DNA of 36,383 nucleotides from the NCBI RefSeq assembly GCF_000423425.1, contig NZ_AUHY01000027.1, forward strand, positions 1 to 36,383, written 5' to 3'. Positions 30,221-36,383 of this stretch are shown one piece after another. The stretch's first letter is position 1. Each line of letters starts with the position of its first letter. The position numbers were made by a program, and so were the translations under genes. Source of the stretch: Meiothermus rufus DSM 22234. GTDB lineage: Bacteria > Deinococcota > Deinococci > Deinococcales > Thermaceae. The notes beneath the pieces were generated by a model. It did not search any database, had not been told where the DNA came from, and saw only the letters and a list, made by a program, of their open reading frames with translations.

Positions 30221-31381
30221 CTAAGCTCTTTCCTGAATGGCCTGGGCCGCTTGCAGCAAGGTATCTAGCTCAGGGTGGCGCAGGATGTAGCCGTAGTTGC
30301 CGATGGCTGCAGCGAAGATACCGCTGATGGGTTCGTGGTGGGCTATGAGTGGGCCAAACGTCGCCAGCACTTCTTCATGAGAGCGCTTGTAGCGGATGTG
30401 ATCCTTGCGGCCCACGTAGGTGCAGAAGTAGGGACGGGTGGCTACCTGCTCCACCCGACCATGGGTGAGGACGTTGACCCACTCACGGAAAAGGTCCATA
30501 TCGTTGGCATAGTTGAACATGTCAATGGAGAGTCCCCCAGGAGGGCGCATGTTGACCTCTAAGGCGACGAGTCCGCCATCCTCGAGGCGGAAGAACTCAA
30601 AGTGAAAGAAGCGCTCCCGCACGCCAAAGGCCTGCACCACCTTGCGCCCGGCCTCACGCAGGTCCTCGGGGATTTGCCGCACCATGTAGTAGTAGATGTC
30701 GCTGTCCTCGTTGACCGCCTCCATCACCCCTTTGGAGTACTCGAGGGAGCTGTCGAAGACCACCTGGCCCTCGCGGTCGGCCAGGCCGTCGTAGGTGAGG
30801 ATGCGCCCGGGGATGAACTCCTCCACGATATAGTCCACCGGCGGTTTACTGGCGATGTAGGCCATCAGCTCGGTGTCGTTGGTGATCTTGTAGGTTTTGG
30901 CTGCCCCTACCCCGATGTCCGGCTTGGCCACCACCGGGTAGCCCACCTCGTCTACAAAGTCCTGTAGCTCCGCTGGGCTACGGCAGACCTTGCCCCGGGC
31001 CACCCGTAGACCCGCCTGCTGAAAAATCTGCTTCATGACCGACTTGCGTTTGACCCGGTTCATGTCCGCTGGGCGTAGGCCGAAGATGTTGAAGTCCTCA
31101 CGTAAGCGGGCCTCGGCCTCGAGCCAGTACTCGTTCATGGAGTCCAACCGGTCGATCTTGCCGTAGCGGTGCGTAAAGTAGCCCAAGGCCCGTAATAGCT
31201 CGTCGTAGTGGTGCATGTCCGAGACCTTGTAGTACTCGGTGAGGGCTTGGCGCAGCTCGGGTCGGAGTTCGTGGTACTCGACGTCGGCCAGGCCCAGCAC
31301 GTTGTGCCCGGCCTCCCGTAGGCGCACGCAGAAAGGCCAGAAGTTGGGGGGGAAATGGGGAGAAAGGAAGACTACATTCAT
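30221..31381 (-). CDS. ATP-grasp domain protein of unknown ligase activity
   Basis: A 386-residue enzyme. The N-terminal pre-ATP-grasp fold opens MNVVFLSPHFPPNFWPFCVR. The ATP-grasp core shows PVVAKPDIGVGAAKTYKI (Lys for ATP), YIVEEFIPG (adenine-contacting strand), and the metal-binding pair in HFEFFRLEDGGLVALEVN followed by MRPPGGLSIDMFNY. It resembles carbamoyl-phosphate-synthase-like ligases, which join a carboxylate to an amine or thiol through an acyl phosphate. GGAGG precedes ATG 31381 by five bases; a second ATG four bases upstream is in another frame. It is first in a two-gene operon with the esterase. The substrate is not known. Confidence 0.87.
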   Translation of the reverse strand: MNVVFLSPHFPPNFWPFCVRLREAGHNVLGLADVEYHELRPELRQALTEYYKVSDMHHYDELLRALGYFTHRYGKIDRLDSMNEYWLEAEARLREDFNIFGLRPADMNRVKRKSVMKQIFQQAGLRVARGKVCRSPAELQDFVDEVGYPVVAKPDIGVGAAKTYKITNDTELMAYIASKPPVDYIVEEFIPGRILTYDGLADREGQVVFDSSLEYSKGVMEAVNEDSDIYYYMVRQIPEDLREAGRKVVQAFGVRERFFHFEFFRLEDGGLVALEVNMRPPGGLSIDMFNYANDMDLFREWVNVLTHGRVEQVATRPYFCTYVGRKDHIRYKRSHEEVLATFGPLIAHHEPISGIFAAAIGNYGYILRHPELDTLLQAAQAIQERA

Positions 31382-31436
31382 TCATGCCTCCGGGTTTTGC
31401 CTTTGCTCCCCAGTATCCTCAAGCATGGCTGGCAAA

Positions 31437-32357
31437 TCAAGCCGGTGCGATGGATATCCCCTCGGGCCACCGCCCACCCAGGGCCTCCCAGGCCCGCGCC
31501 ATATCTGGCGGAACAGGAGCCACAACATGCAGGTATTTTCCGCTCCTGGGGTGTTGGAAGCGCAGTTCATAGGCATGCAGGGCTTGGCGGGGGATGAGTT
31601 CGGAGGGCTTGCCGTAGGTTTCATCCCCCAGGATGGGCGCGTGGAGGTGTTTGAGGTGCACCCGAATCTGGTGGGTTCGGCCCGTGTGCAGAATGGCCGA
31701 AACCAGGGCATGCCTGCTCAGTGAGGCCAGCACCTGAAAGTCCGTTTGGGCATAGCGGGCCGCTATCCCTCCCACGTGCATGCGGGTGCGATCCACCGGG
31801 TGGCGGCCAATGGGGGCGGTCAGGGTGCCCTCGCGCGGGATACCCTCGGTGAGGGCCAGGTAGCGTTTGAACACGCTGCGCCCGGCAAAAGCCTCGGCTA
31901 AACGGCGGTGGGCCGCCTCGTGGCGAGCGACCACCATCACCCCGCTGGTGTCCTTGTCCAGCCGGTGTACGATGCCAGGCCGCACCTCCTCGGGGCGCTG
32001 TTGTACCGGGGCCTCCAGGCCAAAGTGGGCCAGCAGGGCGTTGACCAGGGTGCCCGAGTAGACCCCCGGGGCCGGGTGGGTGATCATCCCGGCCGGTTTG
32101 TTGATGACCAGTAAGTCCTCGTCCTCGTAGAGCACCTGCAGGGGGATCTCCTCGGCGGCTACGGTGATGGCTTCCGGTGGGGGTGGGCTGGCCTCTACAG
32201 TCTCGCCCCGCAGCTTGTAGGCGGGTTTGGTGACCACCCGGCCTTCTACCTGTACCAAGCCGGCCTCGATCCAGGCCTGGGCCTTGGCCCTCGAGGTCTG
32301 GGCGTGGAAGGCCAGGGCCTGGTCGAGCCGCACGCCACTGGCGGAAAAGCGCAACAT
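31437..32357 (-). CDS. Pseudouridine synthase, RluA/RluD family
   Basis: A 306-residue rRNA-modifying enzyme from ATG 32357. It has an N-terminal S4 domain ([20 protein letters not shown] to about residue 60), then [20 protein letters not shown] and the catalytic [15 protein letters not shown] with the active-site Asp. [20 protein letters not shown] and DETYG follow, as in RluD. RluD modifies U1911/1915/1917 of 23S rRNA in E. coli, but RluA/RluC cannot be excluded. The long N-terminal extension of the frame overlaps ruvB and is rejected. It is divergent from ruvB with a 22-base gap. Confidence 0.9.
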   Translation of the reverse strand: MLRFSASGVRLDQALAFHAQTSRAKAQAWIEAGLVQVEGRVVTKPAYKLRGETVEASPPPPEAITVAAEEIPLQVLYEDEDLLVINKPAGMITHPAPGVYSGTLVNALLAHFGLEAPVQQRPEEVRPGIVHRLDKDTSGVMVVARHEAAHRRLAEAFAGRSVFKRYLALTEGIPREGTLTAPIGRHPVDRTRMHVGGIAARYAQTDFQVLASLSRHALVSAILHTGRTHQIRVHLKHLHAPILGDETYGKPSELIPRQALHAYELRFQHPRSGKYLHVVAPVPPDMARAWEALGGRWPEGISIAPA

Positions 32358-32363
32358 CGTTTT

Positions 32364-32369
32364 TATGAT
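32364..32369 (+). promoter_or_regulatory. -10 box of a leaderless ruvB promoter
   Basis: TATGAT ends 10 bases before ATG 32380. The same bases read on the other strand lie directly in front of the rluD-type start (32357), so the two promoters overlap. Confidence 0.45.
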
Positions 32370-32379
32370 GCCATACCCT

Positions 32380-33372
32380 ATGATGAAGGGTGTGGAGACC
32401 GACCTCACCCTGCGGCCTAAGAGCCTGGAGGAGTACGTAGGCCAGACCCGGCTCAAGCAGAAGCTTAGGGTCTACCTCGAGGCTGCCAAAAGTCGAAAGG
32501 AGGCCCTTGACCACCTGCTCTTGTTCGGGCCACCCGGCCTGGGCAAAACCACCTTGGCCCACGTGGTGGCCTACGAGCTAGGGGTGAACATCCGGGTAAC
32601 CAGCGGGCCGGCCATTGAGAAGCCCGGCGACCTGGCGGCTATCCTGACCAACAGCTTAGAGGAGGGCGATATCCTCTTCATCGACGAGATTCACCGCCTT
32701 TCCAAGGCCGCTGAGGAGCACCTTTACCCTGCCTTAGAGGACTTCAAGATCGACATCGTGATCGGAACAGGCCCGGCAGCCCGCACCCTGCGCCTTGACC
32801 TGCCGCGCTTCACCCTGATTGGGGCCACCACCCGCCCCGGGCTGATTTCCGGGCCGCTGCGCAGCCGCTTTGGCATCATCGAGCACCTGGAGTTTTACAG
32901 TGAGGCCGAGCTGGCCCAGGGCATTGGGCGCGATGCTCGGCTGCTGGGTCTAGAGATCGAGGCCGAGGCGGCCCGGGAGATTGCCCGCCGCAGCCGGGGT
33001 ACTATGCGCATTGCCAAGCGGCTTTTTCGCCGGGTGCGTGACTTTAGCGAGGTGGCGGGGGAAAGGGTGGTGCACCTCGAGCGGGCCCGGGAGGCCCTCG
33101 ACGCTCTGGGCCTGGACAGCCTGGGTTTAGACGCCCGTGACCGCCAGATTCTACAAACCCTGATCGAGCGTTTTGCTGGGGGGCCAGTGGGCCTGGAAAC
33201 CCTGGCCACCGCCCTTTCCGAAGACCCCGAGACCTTGGAGGAGGTGCACGAGCCCTTTCTCATCCAGTTAGGGCTGCTCAAGCGCACCCCCCGGGGCCGC
33301 CAGGCCACCGAGCGGGCCTATGCCCACCTGGGCTACCCTCTGCTGCAAAGCCGCCTGCTCGAGGAGTCCTAG
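32380..33372 (+). CDS. ruvB: Holliday junction branch-migration ATPase RuvB
   Basis: The hexameric motor of the RuvABC complex, driving branch migration of Holliday junctions. The 330-residue protein has Walker A GPPGLGKT (50-57), Walker [10 protein letters not shown] with Asp102-Glu103, sensor 1 [10 protein letters not shown], the Arg finger in LRSRFGI, and the C-terminal winged helix ending [20 protein letters not shown]. It aligns almost throughout with Thermus RuvB, which starts at the equivalent of residue 5 or 6 (V/M-E-T-D-L). ATG 32380 is chosen because of the -10 at 32364; GTG 32392 is an alternative. Its last four bases overlap pgi, which is convergent. Confidence 0.95.
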   Translation: MMKGVETDLTLRPKSLEEYVGQTRLKQKLRVYLEAAKSRKEALDHLLLFGPPGLGKTTLAHVVAYELGVNIRVTSGPAIEKPGDLAAILTNSLEEGDILFIDEIHRLSKAAEEHLYPALEDFKIDIVIGTGPAARTLRLDLPRFTLIGATTRPGLISGPLRSRFGIIEHLEFYSEAELAQGIGRDARLLGLEIEAEAAREIARRSRGTMRIAKRLFRRVRDFSEVAGERVVHLERAREALDALGLDSLGLDARDRQILQTLIERFAGGPVGLETLATALSEDPETLEEVHEPFLIQLGLLKRTPRGRQATERAYAHLGYPLLQSRLLEES

Positions 33373-34700
33373 ACCCCCTCGGCCCGCAAGCGCCGGGCTA
33401 GCTCCTCATAGCCCTTACGGCCCATCAGGGCATAGGTGTATTCCTTGCCTAGTTCTACTCCGGGTTGATCAAAGGCGTTGATGTTCCATAGCTCCCCCAG
33501 GAAGGCGGTTTGCCACATCAGGTGTTGCAGCAGCCAGCCTAAGTGGTAGGCATCCAGCTTTTCTAGGGTAAGGGTGTAGTTGGGCTGGCCGGCCTTGGCT
33601 AGGGCATGGGCGGTGGCTTTGGCCTCGGCCTCTAGGAGCTCAAAGAAACTGCGGCCAAAGAGGTAGTCCAGGCCCTCCAAGCCCATTACCGCGGGAATCT
33701 TCAGGTCTTCGCTGGGCGCTAGCAGGCGCACAAACTGGATAAGCTTGTCGTGCGGGCCCTCGCGGAAAAGCTGTACCTGGGCGTGCTGGTCGGTGGTGCC
33801 GATGGCTCTAACCGCGGTGGTGCCGGTGCGCACCTCCCGGCCCTGGCGGTCGCGGGCTTTGCCCAGGGATTCGTCGTGGAGTTGCACGAACCAGTCGGGC
33901 AGGTAGCGCAGGCGAGTGGAGTAGGGCATGAACACCACGATGTTCTTGCCCTTTTGGGCGAACAGGTGGTGCACCAGGGCGGTCTGGGCCGGCAGGTTGT
34001 GGCTTAGGGGGCCTTGGGCCTGCTCGTTGGCCTTGCGAGCGCCGGCCAGGAAGCTTTCCAGGTCAACCCCAGCGAAGGCTAGGGGCAGGGTACCCACCGG
34101 GCAGGTCACGCTGAAGCGCCCCCCCACGGCTGGGGGCACCGCGAACGAGGCCAGTCCCTCGGCTTGGGCGTAGGGGCGCAACAGGCCTTTGGCCGGGTCG
34201 GTGGTGACCACCACGTGTTTTTTCCAGTTGACCGTGCCCTCCTCGAGCCACTGGCGGAAAACCAGAAAGGCGGCCATAGTCTCGGCGGTGGCACCCGACT
34301 TGGAGATGACGTTAACCAGGGTTTTGCTGGGCTCGAGGGTACGCAAAAGCTCGAGGATAGGCTCGGGCTCCACGTTGTCCACGAAGTGCAGCCGCACCGG
34401 CCCTCGGCCCAGCGCGGCGGCGACCGCCTGGGCCCCCAGGGCCGAGCCGCCGATGCCCAGCACCACCAACGCCTCCACCCAGTCTTGGGTCTCACGGAAA
34501 CGCCGCACCTGGCGTAGGGTCTCGGTGTCCTCAGGTACCTCGATCCAGCCTAGGAACTGGCCTGGGTCAGCCTTGCGCTGCCAAAGGGCTTGGCGGGCGG
34601 CTTCTAGAAGGGGAGCGTGGGCAGCCAGGGCACTTTCCCAGTCCAGGCCCTGGGGGCCGATGCGTTGGGAAGACAGGTTATCTAGCTCGAGGCGCAGCAT
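33369..34700 (-). CDS. pgi: Glucose-6-phosphate isomerase
   Basis: Interconverts glucose-6-phosphate and fructose-6-phosphate. The 443 residues match the short bacterial form. Visible blocks: [15 protein letters not shown] (phosphate loop), [16 protein letters not shown], a central [37 protein letters not shown], and the signature [10 protein letters not shown] with catalytic residues nearby. ATG 34700 is preceded by TAGACT (34707-34712, minus strand) six bases upstream, a leaderless promoter. Confidence 0.94.
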   Translation of the reverse strand: MLRLELDNLSSQRIGPQGLDWESALAAHAPLLEAARQALWQRKADPGQFLGWIEVPEDTETLRQVRRFRETQDWVEALVVLGIGGSALGAQAVAAALGRGPVRLHFVDNVEPEPILELLRTLEPSKTLVNVISKSGATAETMAAFLVFRQWLEEGTVNWKKHVVVTTDPAKGLLRPYAQAEGLASFAVPPAVGGRFSVTCPVGTLPLAFAGVDLESFLAGARKANEQAQGPLSHNLPAQTALVHHLFAQKGKNIVVFMPYSTRLRYLPDWFVQLHDESLGKARDRQGREVRTGTTAVRAIGTTDQHAQVQLFREGPHDKLIQFVRLLAPSEDLKIPAVMGLEGLDYLFGRSFFELLEAEAKATAHALAKAGQPNYTLTLEKLDAYHLGWLLQHLMWQTAFLGELWNINAFDQPGVELGKEYTYALMGRKGYEELARRLRAEGV

Positions 34701-34706
34701 GACGTT

Positions 34707-34712
34707 AGTCTA
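34707..34712 (-). promoter_or_regulatory. -10 box of pgi (leaderless)
   Basis: TAGACT on the minus strand ends six bases before ATG 34700. No ribosome site lies between. Confidence 0.5.
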
Positions 34713-34805
34713 CCCCTAGGCAAGGGAGGATGTGCTACAGGGGAGTGGTTCACGCTCAGGGGTGGGGTCACGGTCAAAAGCCCACCTTGTCTGCACCGAT
34801 GAACC

Positions 34806-34811
34806 TATACT
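34806..34811 (+). promoter_or_regulatory. -10 box of the AhpD-like gene (leaderless)
   Basis: TATACT ends six bases before ATG 34818. No clear -35 at 17 bases was found. Confidence 0.5.
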
Positions 34812-34817
34812 TCAGCT

Positions 34818-35303
34818 ATGGAGACGCAGAATGAGATCCTGCAGGAACTAGGGTTTGGCCTTATCCCCAATATCTTCGCCTGGGCCGAGAAAGCGCCAGA
34901 AGCTCAGACCGCCCTGTGGAAGGCTTTCCGGCACGGCGTCTTGCGGGGCAGCCTGCCCCGCACCCTCAAGGAGATGATGGGGGTGCTAGTCTCGCAGGCC
35001 AACCAAAGCCCTTATGCCGCTCAGGTTCACCTGCATGCCCTGATGGTGCAGGGGGTGGAGGCTCCCCTGCTGGAGGCGCTGGGGCGAGGGGAGGTGCCCA
35101 CCGGCCTTTCGCCCAAGACCCAGGCGCTTTTGCACTTTGCCCAGCAGGCTGGGGCCAACCCCAAGAACACCTTCGCGGTGGCCGCGCTGCGCCAGGCTGG
35201 GTTGGAAGAGGCGGAGGTGCTCGAGGCAGTGGCCACGGTGGCCCTTTTCCGCATGGTCAACGCCTGGACGGATCTGCTGGAAATCCCCCTAGACGCCCTA
35301 TGA
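34818..35303 (+). CDS. AhpD/carboxymuconolactone-decarboxylase-like protein lacking the redox cysteines
   Basis: A 161-residue all-helical protein of the peroxidase-related/AhpD fold. LPRTLKEMMGVLVSQANQ matches the conserved Glu-bearing helix (Glu52). The redox motif C-x-x-C-x-x-x-H is present only as Ser64-Pro-Tyr-Ala67 with His71 retained, so both Cys are gone. A thiol-peroxidase role is therefore unlikely; it may be structural, regulatory, or act by a cysteine-free mechanism like carboxymuconolactone decarboxylases. It is followed after 16 bases by the GGDEF gene, probably in one operon. Confidence 0.85.
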   Translation: METQNEILQELGFGLIPNIFAWAEKAPEAQTALWKAFRHGVLRGSLPRTLKEMMGVLVSQANQSPYAAQVHLHALMVQGVEAPLLEALGRGEVPTGLSPKTQALLHFAQQAGANPKNTFAVAALRQAGLEEAEVLEAVATVALFRMVNAWTDLLEIPLDAL

Positions 35304-35319
35304 GGCTTGGAGGCGGAGG

Positions 35320-36078
35320 GTGGGGGAAGCCTTACTGTTGCGGCTGATGCTGTTGCAGGAAGCCGCGGTGGGATGGGTGGATGTTCCCTTTGCCGAGCTG
35401 CCCCAGCAGGCCGCAAGGGCTGCCACCTGGATTTTCCCCCGTGCCCACCTCCACGCCTTGGCAGGGCCACCCCCCAGCCCCCTTCACACGGGCCGGATGC
35501 GGCTGGAGCCCTGGGGGCTGGTCTACGCCGGCTACCATCCCGGCCCCCCCCATCCGGTGCTGTACGCGCTGGAAGGGCCTGACTTAAACGATCCCACCGA
35601 GCTTCGCTTGGCCGCTTTGTTTATGGAGCACTTTTTGACGGCTAGCCGAGCTGCGGGCTACCGGGAGGAACTAGAACGACAGGCCCGCACCGACTGGCTT
35701 ACTGGAGCAGGCAATCGCCGGGCTTTCGAGCGTGCTTTGCAGGGTCTTTCTCCTGGGTGGGGGCTGATTGTGGTGGACGTGGATGGCCTGAAGGCCATCA
35801 ACGATACCCAAGGGCACCACGCGGGCGACCGTCATCTGCGGGAGATTGCCCGGCAGCTTCAGGCAGTTTTACTTCAAGGCGGGTTGTATCGGGTTGGCGG
35901 AGATGAGTTTGCCCTCCTTTTCCCCCTGGAAGAGCTGGGCTTGCTGGAAGCAACTTTGCCCCAGCTTCCGGTGAGCTGGGGGTTGGCCCGGGGGGAGGAG
36001 GCCACCGGGGAGGCTCTTTACCACCTGGCCGATCAGCGCATGTACGCGATGAAGGCGGGGCGGAAGGGAACGACTTGA
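35320..36078 (+). CDS. GGDEF-domain protein (probable diguanylate cyclase)
   Basis: A 252-residue soluble protein. The C-terminal half is a GGDEF domain: DWLTGAGNRRAF (about 125-136), VVDVDGLKAINDTQGHHAGD (metal and GTP binding) and an intact RVGGDEF (GGDEF at 193-197), so it could make cyclic di-GMP. The inhibitory I-site RxxD upstream is not present (LLQG instead). The N-terminal 115 residues resemble a degenerate GAF-type sensor without an obvious ligand motif. GTG 35320 follows GGAGG (35309-35313). It lies 16 bases after the AhpD-like gene. Confidence 0.88.
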   Translation: MGEALLLRLMLLQEAAVGWVDVPFAELPQQAARAATWIFPRAHLHALAGPPPSPLHTGRMRLEPWGLVYAGYHPGPPHPVLYALEGPDLNDPTELRLAALFMEHFLTASRAAGYREELERQARTDWLTGAGNRRAFERALQGLSPGWGLIVVDVDGLKAINDTQGHHAGDRHLREIARQLQAVLLQGGLYRVGGDEFALLFPLEELGLLEATLPQLPVSWGLARGEEATGEALYHLADQRMYAMKAGRKGTT

Positions 36079-36101
36079 TCCGCAGTAGCTGAACCCGGAC
36101 A

Positions 36102-36116
36102 AACACATGTGAGACT
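36102..36116. repeat. Terminal inverted repeat of the IS, left end
   Basis: A perfect reverse complement of bases 281-295. Confidence 0.85.
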
Positions 36117-36135
36117 CTAAGCTGGGATAAAAAGA

Positions 36136-36164
36136 GGGGAACCAACCAAGAAAGGAGGTTCCCC
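36136..36164 (+). promoter_or_regulatory. Hairpin masking the transposase ribosome site
   Basis: GGGGAACC (36136-36143) pairs with GGTTCCCC (36157-36164). AGGAGG (36153-36158), the ribosome site for GTG 36167, lies in the loop and 3' arm. Transcripts entering from outside would fold it shut, a common way for IS elements to limit transposase synthesis. Confidence 0.55.
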
Positions 36165-36166
36165 AG

Positions 36167-36383
36167 GTGCAGTTTACCACCGTTGACCGAGAGATATGGC
36201 AAGGCGCTAGACAAGCACAGAGGCTGGCCGAGGCCAAAGCAGGCGACCCAGAGGTCAAGGAACGTCTGCGCAAGCTCCGACTGGTCAAAGCCCTGCGTGA
36301 AAGTAAAAAGAGCTGGAAGGAGATCCAGGCCCTGGTGGGGATCAGCCGGGCCACCTACCACCGCTGGAAAAAAGCCCTAAAAG
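36167..36383 (+). CDS. IS transposase, N-terminal helix-turn-helix part (3'-truncated by window edge)
   Basis: From GTG 36167 the frame stays open to the window end (72 codons). It reads VQFTTVDREIWQGARQAQRL, then a basic region, and SWKEIQALVGISRATYHRW, a typical transposase helix-turn-helix that binds the terminal repeats. The other frame in this stretch, beginning at 36183, is a shadow ending in a stop at 36378-36380. Together with the left-edge fragment it would make one complete transposase; the middle with the catalytic Asp pair is not in the window. Confidence 0.8.
   Translation, partial: MQFTTVDREIWQGARQAQRLAEAKAGDPEVKERLRKLRLVKALRESKKSWKEIQALVGISRATYHRWKKALK

Larger units (their letters stand above)
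36102..36383 (+). mobile_element. Left end of an insertion sequence (partial copy)
   Basis: Begins with AACACATGTGAGACT (36102-36116), the inverted copy of the repeat at 281-295, and contains a leader hairpin and the transposase start. It is cut off by the window end. It has the same orientation as the partial copy at the left edge. Confidence 0.85.

Noticed and set aside
32227-32379. Long upstream extension of ruvB
   Set aside because: Overlaps the RluD-type gene on the other strand, and no RuvB has such an N-terminus.
32358-32456. 33-residue N-terminal extension of the RluD-type protein
   Set aside because: Antisense to ruvB codons and lacking family similarity; the S4 domain starts at the chosen ATG.
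36183-36380. Closed 65-codon frame at the right edge
   Set aside because: The overlapping frame from GTG 36167 gives a clear helix-turn-helix and has a proper ribosome site; this one is a shadow.

Overview
The window looks like chromosomal DNA of a Thermaceae bacterium, probably of the Meiothermus/Calidithermus group. The supporting signs are high GC, very frequent CTCGAG words, RuvB and TrmI close to the Thermus proteins, a type IV pilin cluster ordered pilA1-pilA2-pilA3-comZ, a LitR/CarH plus LdrP carotenoid regulator pair, and many apparently leaderless promoters with a TANNNT box 6 to 10 bases before the start codon. The species cannot be fixed from sequence alone. No tRNA, rRNA, CRISPR array or replication origin was seen.

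Layout. Both edges lie inside insertion sequences in the same orientation. Bases 1-295 are the 3' end of one copy; 36102-36383 are the 5' end of a copy sharing a perfect 15-base terminal repeat. 517-3894 encodes a peptide-family ABC importer (binding protein, hairpin, two permeases), followed by a short-chain dehydrogenase. 4786-8978 encodes a carbohydrate/glycerol-phosphate-type importer (two permeases, then two tandem paralogous binding proteins). Neither importer has an ATPase gene here. 8982-14958 is a light-regulation and carotenoid block: a small hypothetical, an NDUFA9-like reductase coupled to an LdrP-like CRP/FNR activator, the B12 photoreceptor repressor LitR/CarH, and divergently a methyltransferase, phytoene synthase (crtB) and carotenoid ketolase (crtO). 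The litR/methyltransferase spacer carries in-register 11-base repeats resembling a CarH operator.

14961-19780 (minus strand) holds an RsuA-type pseudouridine synthase, a tail-anchored TPR protein and the pilus/competence genes comZ, pilA3, pilA2 and pilA1. 20022-20795 is trmI. 20946-21580 is a decayed Phd/YefM-PIN toxin-antitoxin locus, followed by about 450 bases without a recognisable gene. 22028-24774 holds RqcH (ribosome quality control) and a CPA1 cation/proton antiporter. 24923-29476 holds a FAH-family hydrolase, a PEGA-domain membrane protein and a 914-residue P-loop/TPR protein of unknown role. 29473-31381 is a two-gene ATP-grasp plus esterase operon. 31437-36078 holds RluD-type pseudouridine synthase, ruvB, pgi, a cysteine-less AhpD-like protein and a GGDEF protein.

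Working together: light acting on LitR would derepress ldrP and perhaps the methyltransferase-crtB unit, giving CrtB and CrtO activity. The pilins and ComZ would serve DNA uptake and piliation. The least explained items are the P-loop/TPR protein, the ATP-grasp/esterase pair, and the second dyad inside the 19-base spacer of the methyltransferase promoter.
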